NCBI GenBank assembly: GCA_032718475.1 | Contig: JAUCBJ010005750.1 | Coordinates: 1-22,724 of the forward strand | Length of the DNA stretch: 22,724 nucleotides | Source: Nemertoderma westbladi | Lineage: Eukaryota > Xenacoelomorpha > Nemertodermatida > Nemertodermatidae | Reading direction: 5' to 3' | Part shown: in pieces, positions 19,365-22,724 of the stretch | Layout of the letters: the number at the start of each line of letters is the position of its first letter | How positions within the stretch are numbered: position 1 is the stretch's first letter | Position numbers and translations under genes: made by a program | Notes under the pieces: generated by a model | Seen by the model: the letters and a program-made list of their open reading frames with translations, nothing else | Told to the model about the DNA's origin: nothing | The model's database searches: none

Positions 19365-21181
19365 CAGCTACAACTAGGCAACCACTAAATATATCCAATG
19401 CATTTCATCCTGTATCAAACATCGCATTCACTCATTGATTAAGGCGATTTATTGAGATTCTCGCCCTTTAAATTTCTTTAACATTTATTTATAAGAACTA
19501 CATTATTCTGCTATTGCATGTCTGTCTACATGTATTTATTTTAAATTTGTCCCATTTACGACTTGTGAATCTTTAAATAAATTACGTATTTTCGAAGAAT
19601 TATCCATTAATTTCCTAATCTGATCCTTTATCTTTACTAAATATGTATTTATTTCCTTGCTAGCGGTACAATCCTCCCACACCCTCCACCACCAACCCAC
19701 TGACTAATTTAATCGGAATCCCATAGGAAGTTCATGTAGTGTTTGTGATCTCATGCGTATATAATACTCGGATTTATTTACCTCGACTACTGTACAATAC
19801 AACCCCAACCATGACACTCATTAAAGCCCAACCCCTCGCCCCCATATTGATTAAGTAATTGCTTATCATATAAAATGTACACATGTGGTTGATATCGAAT
19901 TTTCCTAAAATTGTTAATGATTTTGGTTGTATTACCAGCTCTGTGGGGGCGGTCTGTGGGGTTCATATGTACTCGATTCAACCCAATTGGATATTGGTCC
20001 ACTCCTTATATTAATTTATATACAACACTTTATATTCATTTGAATCTTTCCTGTTAAATAAGCAGGATTATTTGGAGAAAAAATATAATTTATTTAAACA
20101 TTTTATTTGTTTTTTTATTAATAGATAATATGTAATTTAATCACAACTTAGAAACACGACGACAGCAATTGTTGGGAAAAAAAATATTGATATGGCCACT
20201 GAACGAATTGAACCGGTATCTCATAACAAACTATACTAAGACGTTGGGTAGCTGTTAGCATAGTTGAACGGTAAACGGTATGATTCGAGAACAATTCGAT
20301 TGGTGTTATATTGTTCGTTCGAAGTTCTCTTTGAATTTTATATTATATTAGAAAATTAATATTATTTCATAAAATTATTTAGTATTCATTGGTACATCTC
20401 TGCAGGTATTCCTCGGTATTTTGGCAAACACTGTATTTTAGTTGTATCTAAAGTTAATGTTTGTTCTATAAAGTTTTCTATTAATGCCACAGAAATGAGG
20501 TTCGCCGATTGTGTAACCTTATACTTCCACTGCGGGTTTTACAGACACATAGACCTTATCCATGAGGGTGGGGGCTATCGGCCCCATCATTTTAAACTAT
20601 TTCTTAAATATCGCAGGCTAACCTACCCGATTTTAGGTCTATATTTAAGCCTTTGTTAACAGGATATTGCGTTCGATTTCTCTCAGTATATTGGGTATTG
20701 TCGTTATTTTTATAGCCTACTTGAGTTCTAGTATCCATTGTATTCCCTAACCACAGTGTAACCTACTTGAACTTCCTTATCCTTTATTCCCAGAATTTAG
20801 TATTTATGATGTTTCCACAACAAATTTAATGACAGCCATAATGAATTAGACATTGTTTCTATTATTATTTAATTACCTGAAGGCTACGAACTATTCTCCT
20901 CAACTTAGTGGGCATTAATCTCCTTAGATCTAAACGGTCAATAAACCTGTCCCTTAAAAGTATTTACGTATTTCACCATTAAATAAAATTCAGCGATGAG
21001 ATAAAGTGGAATGTCCTAGTCGACGGTATCATAGAATAATTTATATCTATTATTATTCATATAATTAATTCTGAGGCAGGCCGGTAGGCCGAAAGCGTTT
21101 ACTTTATGTATAATTTATTATATCAGCCAATTAGACACTCTTTTTACTTTAATGTGAATCATTCGATAAACAATCAAAAAA

Positions 21182-21375
21182 CAATTCAATAAAACGTTTT
21201 ACTCAAAAAAAAACAATTCAATAAAACGTTTTACTCAAAAAAAAACAATTCAATAAAACGTTTTACTCAAAAAAAAAACAATTCAATAAAATGTTTTACT
21301 CAAAAAAAAAACAATTCAATAAAATGTTTTACTCAAGAAAAAACAATTCAATAAAATGTTTTACTCAAGAAACAA
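21182..21375 (+). repeat. 32-33-bp tandem array (6 copies)
   Basis: Units caattcaataaaacgtttta followed by ctcaaaaaaaaa start at 21182, 21214, 21246, 21279, 21312 and 21344. The first three contain the palindrome AAAACGTTTT. In the last three it reads AAAATGTTTT, a C-to-T change at the CpG inherited by adjacent copies. The A tract length varies by unit, and the last two units have caagaaa. Confidence 0.95.
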
Positions 21376-21801
21376 AAGGTTAATATAGTTGTATCAATGC
21401 GATGCCTTTTACTTTTATCAACATTATTTCCTCTGTCTCGAGTGATTAACATTCTTATCTATTCTCGGAATATAAAGCGCTAATCCTCGAAAGGGTGCGA
21501 GAGTCTCAAAAGGGATAAAATCACTGAAGCATTCCGATCCTCTGACTCATTCATGCTGCCTCCTATCACAGCCTGATGATATGTTACTCTGAAAATGAAT
21601 TGTCGTTTATTAAATGTATTTGACAGTATTTTTGTTTTGTTTAATTGGAATTAAATTATTTGTTTTATAGTATTTTTACATTCTATGAATAATTTAAATA
21701 TGGATAAATAGGTTATTTACTACGCTACACACTATTGATCATGTTAATATTTAGATTTATTTTACATCGTCAACAATTATCATATACACCACTCATTCAT
21801 A

Positions 21802-22724
21802 ATGATAATATCCGTTGCCCTTTTCACTTTGCTGATCTTTCAAACTGAAAGTAAATATTTACCGGTCGACATAGCAGGAGAGCGACCGCGTTGTGGTATG
21901 CCGGACCACAGTATGTTTATTGACGAGTTTAACAGCGTATCGACGGACCAACGGTGGCCGAATCGGGAGGTCACTTACCGAGTGGTGAGGGAGTCCGGCC
22001 AGCAGGTGGACGTTGTCCCGACTGTGCGAGCGGCCTTCCGCACCTGGTCCGACGCGTTGGGACACCGACTCCGGTTGGTCGAGGCCCCCGATGGAACTGT
22101 CCCGGACATCGAGGTTGGTTTCTATCGGGAACGCCATCACGACCACGCCCCGTTCGATCGCCGGGGCAACGTGCTCGCCCACGCGTACTACCCGGGTCCG
22201 GGGATCGGCGGCGACATCCATCTGGATGACGACGAGTTGTGGGAGGTCGAGTCGGGGGTGGACGGCGGTCGACCGGGTGTCGCGGGTGTCAGTCTCTATC
22301 AGGTAGTCCTACACGAGATCGGACACAGTCTCGGACTGTTTCACTCCAACTTCCGGGACGCCGTTATGTTCCCGTCGTACAACGGCGACCGTCGGCGACT
22401 CAGCAGCGACGATATCTCCGGGATTCGTTATCTGTACGGCGACGTTCTTCCGACCACTCCTCCGCCCCGGACGGCGCCCCCATCGGAAGATCCTCCGGAA
22501 GATGTACCGGACACCTGCGGGATGGCGTACGACGCGGTCGGGATGCTCCGAGGAGAGATGTTCGTGTTTAACGGAGGTTTCTTCTGGCGAGTCAACTCAG
22601 AAGGCTTGGTCCGTGGCCATCCGGCACCTAACGACCGCTTCTGGTTCACCATACCCAGCGGGATGAGCGCCTTATACGAACGCGAAACCGACCAGAAGTT
22701 CGTGTTTTTCGGGATGGACGAGTA
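21802..22724 (+). CDS. Matrix metalloproteinase with hemopexin repeat, 5' part (runs off the window)
   Basis: One uninterrupted frame of 307 codons. The start ATG at 21802 is followed by a hydrophobic signal peptide (MIISVALFTLLIFQTES), so the product should be secreted. The cysteine switch RPRCGMPD is at residues 28-35, with Cys31 as the latch on the catalytic zinc. The catalytic domain begins near RWPNREVTYRVV. The structural zinc and calcium region reads HHDHAPFDRRGNVLAHAYYP, then GGDIHLDDDELWE. The active site is HEIGHSLGLFH (His171, Glu172, His175, His181), and the Met-turn is AVMFP (Met189). A Pro/Thr-rich hinge (about 214-237) leads to Cys239, which opens the first hemopexin blade (YDAVGMLRGEMFVFNGGFFW). 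Oddly, the peptidoglycan-binding-like part of the usual prodomain is absent, because the switch lies only about 14 residues after the signal peptide. The frame is open back to 21748 with a possible ttag acceptor, so an upstream exon is not excluded. GC content is far above that of the flanks. Confidence 0.9.
   Translation, partial: MIISVALFTLLIFQTESKYLPVDIAGERPRCGMPDHSMFIDEFNSVSTDQRWPNREVTYRVVRESGQQVDVVPTVRAAFRTWSDALGHRLRLVEAPDGTVPDIEVGFYRERHHDHAPFDRRGNVLAHAYYPGPGIGGDIHLDDDELWEVESGVDGGRPGVAGVSLYQVVLHEIGHSLGLFHSNFRDAVMFPSYNGDRRRLSSDDISGIRYLYGDVLPTTPPPRTAPPSEDPPEDVPDTCGMAYDAVGMLRGEMFVFNGGFFWRVNSEGLVRGHPAPNDRFWFTIPSGMSALYERETDQKFVFFGMDE

Larger units (their letters stand above)
18736..21801. other. 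Non-coding region between the RGS and MMP genes
   Basis: About 3 kb of AT-rich sequence that includes the presumed 3' UTR of the RGS gene and the upstream region of the MMP gene. AATAAA-type signals are seen near 19576 and 20940, either of which could serve polyadenylation. A single relic of the intron's 20-bp minisatellite (gtgtttgtgatctcatgcg) lies near 19739-19757. A poly-G run and a 32-bp tandem array are listed separately. No other gene, tRNA-like box or protein similarity was found. Confidence 0.6.

Noticed and set aside
21071-21110. Hammerhead-ribozyme-like core (ctgaggcaggccggtaggcc, then gaaagc)
   Set aside because: Stem II and GAAA are present, but the CUGANGA core is broken (ctgaggc) and I found no stem III partner with a cleavage triplet. 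It could be a decayed remnant of an element that carries one. The cctgatgatatg...ctgaaaatg sequence near 21574 likewise lacks a stem II.
21859-22652. Other-frame and antisense ORFs over the MMP exon
   Set aside because: The GC-rich coding sequence gives long shadow frames. Only the frame starting at 21802 carries the metzincin motifs.

Overview
The window is animal genomic DNA. It contains the 3' half of a spliced R7-family RGS gene (the GGL and RGS-domain exons), the 5' part of a matrix metalloproteinase gene, retrotransposon debris and a very large load of tandem repeats. Non-coding DNA is AT-rich with long introns, while the exons are markedly more GC-rich. R7 RGS proteins and matrixins with hemopexin blades indicate Metazoa. 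The mobile-element content (an RT with CCHC finger and a putative restriction-like endonuclease, an APE-type LINE fragment, tRNA-derived SINE heads) suits a marine invertebrate, perhaps a mollusc or other lophotrochozoan. That placement is inference and cannot be fixed from this sequence alone.

Layout. 1-1473: 36-bp minisatellite. 1474-2896: featureless AT-rich DNA. 2897-3427: 42-bp tandem array. 3734-9731: about 6 kb bounded by matching inverted termini and built almost wholly of 53-54-bp monomers, in plus orientation in a short left arm and minus orientation in a long right arm. I read this as a foldback-type element swollen by satellite expansion. It ends about 100 bp before an RGS exon. 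9831-18735: RGS gene on the + strand, with exons at 9831-9979, 10197-10436, 13254-13449, 18408-18497 and a possible tiny terminal exon at 18709-18735. Its 2.8-kb intron holds a SINE, a decayed APE-type LINE endonuclease fragment and two arrays of a 20-bp minisatellite. Its 5-kb intron holds tRNA-like SINE heads, small tandem duplications, a foldback MITE-like sequence and a 5'-truncated, frameshifted antisense retroelement. 18736-21801: non-coding DNA with a G21 homopolymer and a 32-bp tandem repeat. 21802 to the window end: a matrix metalloproteinase ORF without introns so far, with signal peptide, cysteine switch, zinc site, hinge and the first hemopexin blade.

How things work together. The RGS gene product would bind a G-beta-5 subunit through its GGL segment and accelerate GTP hydrolysis on G-alpha i/o. 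The MMP is an unrelated secreted protease gene downstream in the same orientation. The most unusual object is the inverted, higher-order-repeat satellite element. It apparently lies in the intron just before the GGL exon and sits next to a second repeat family that also has a single copy beside that exon's splice acceptor.
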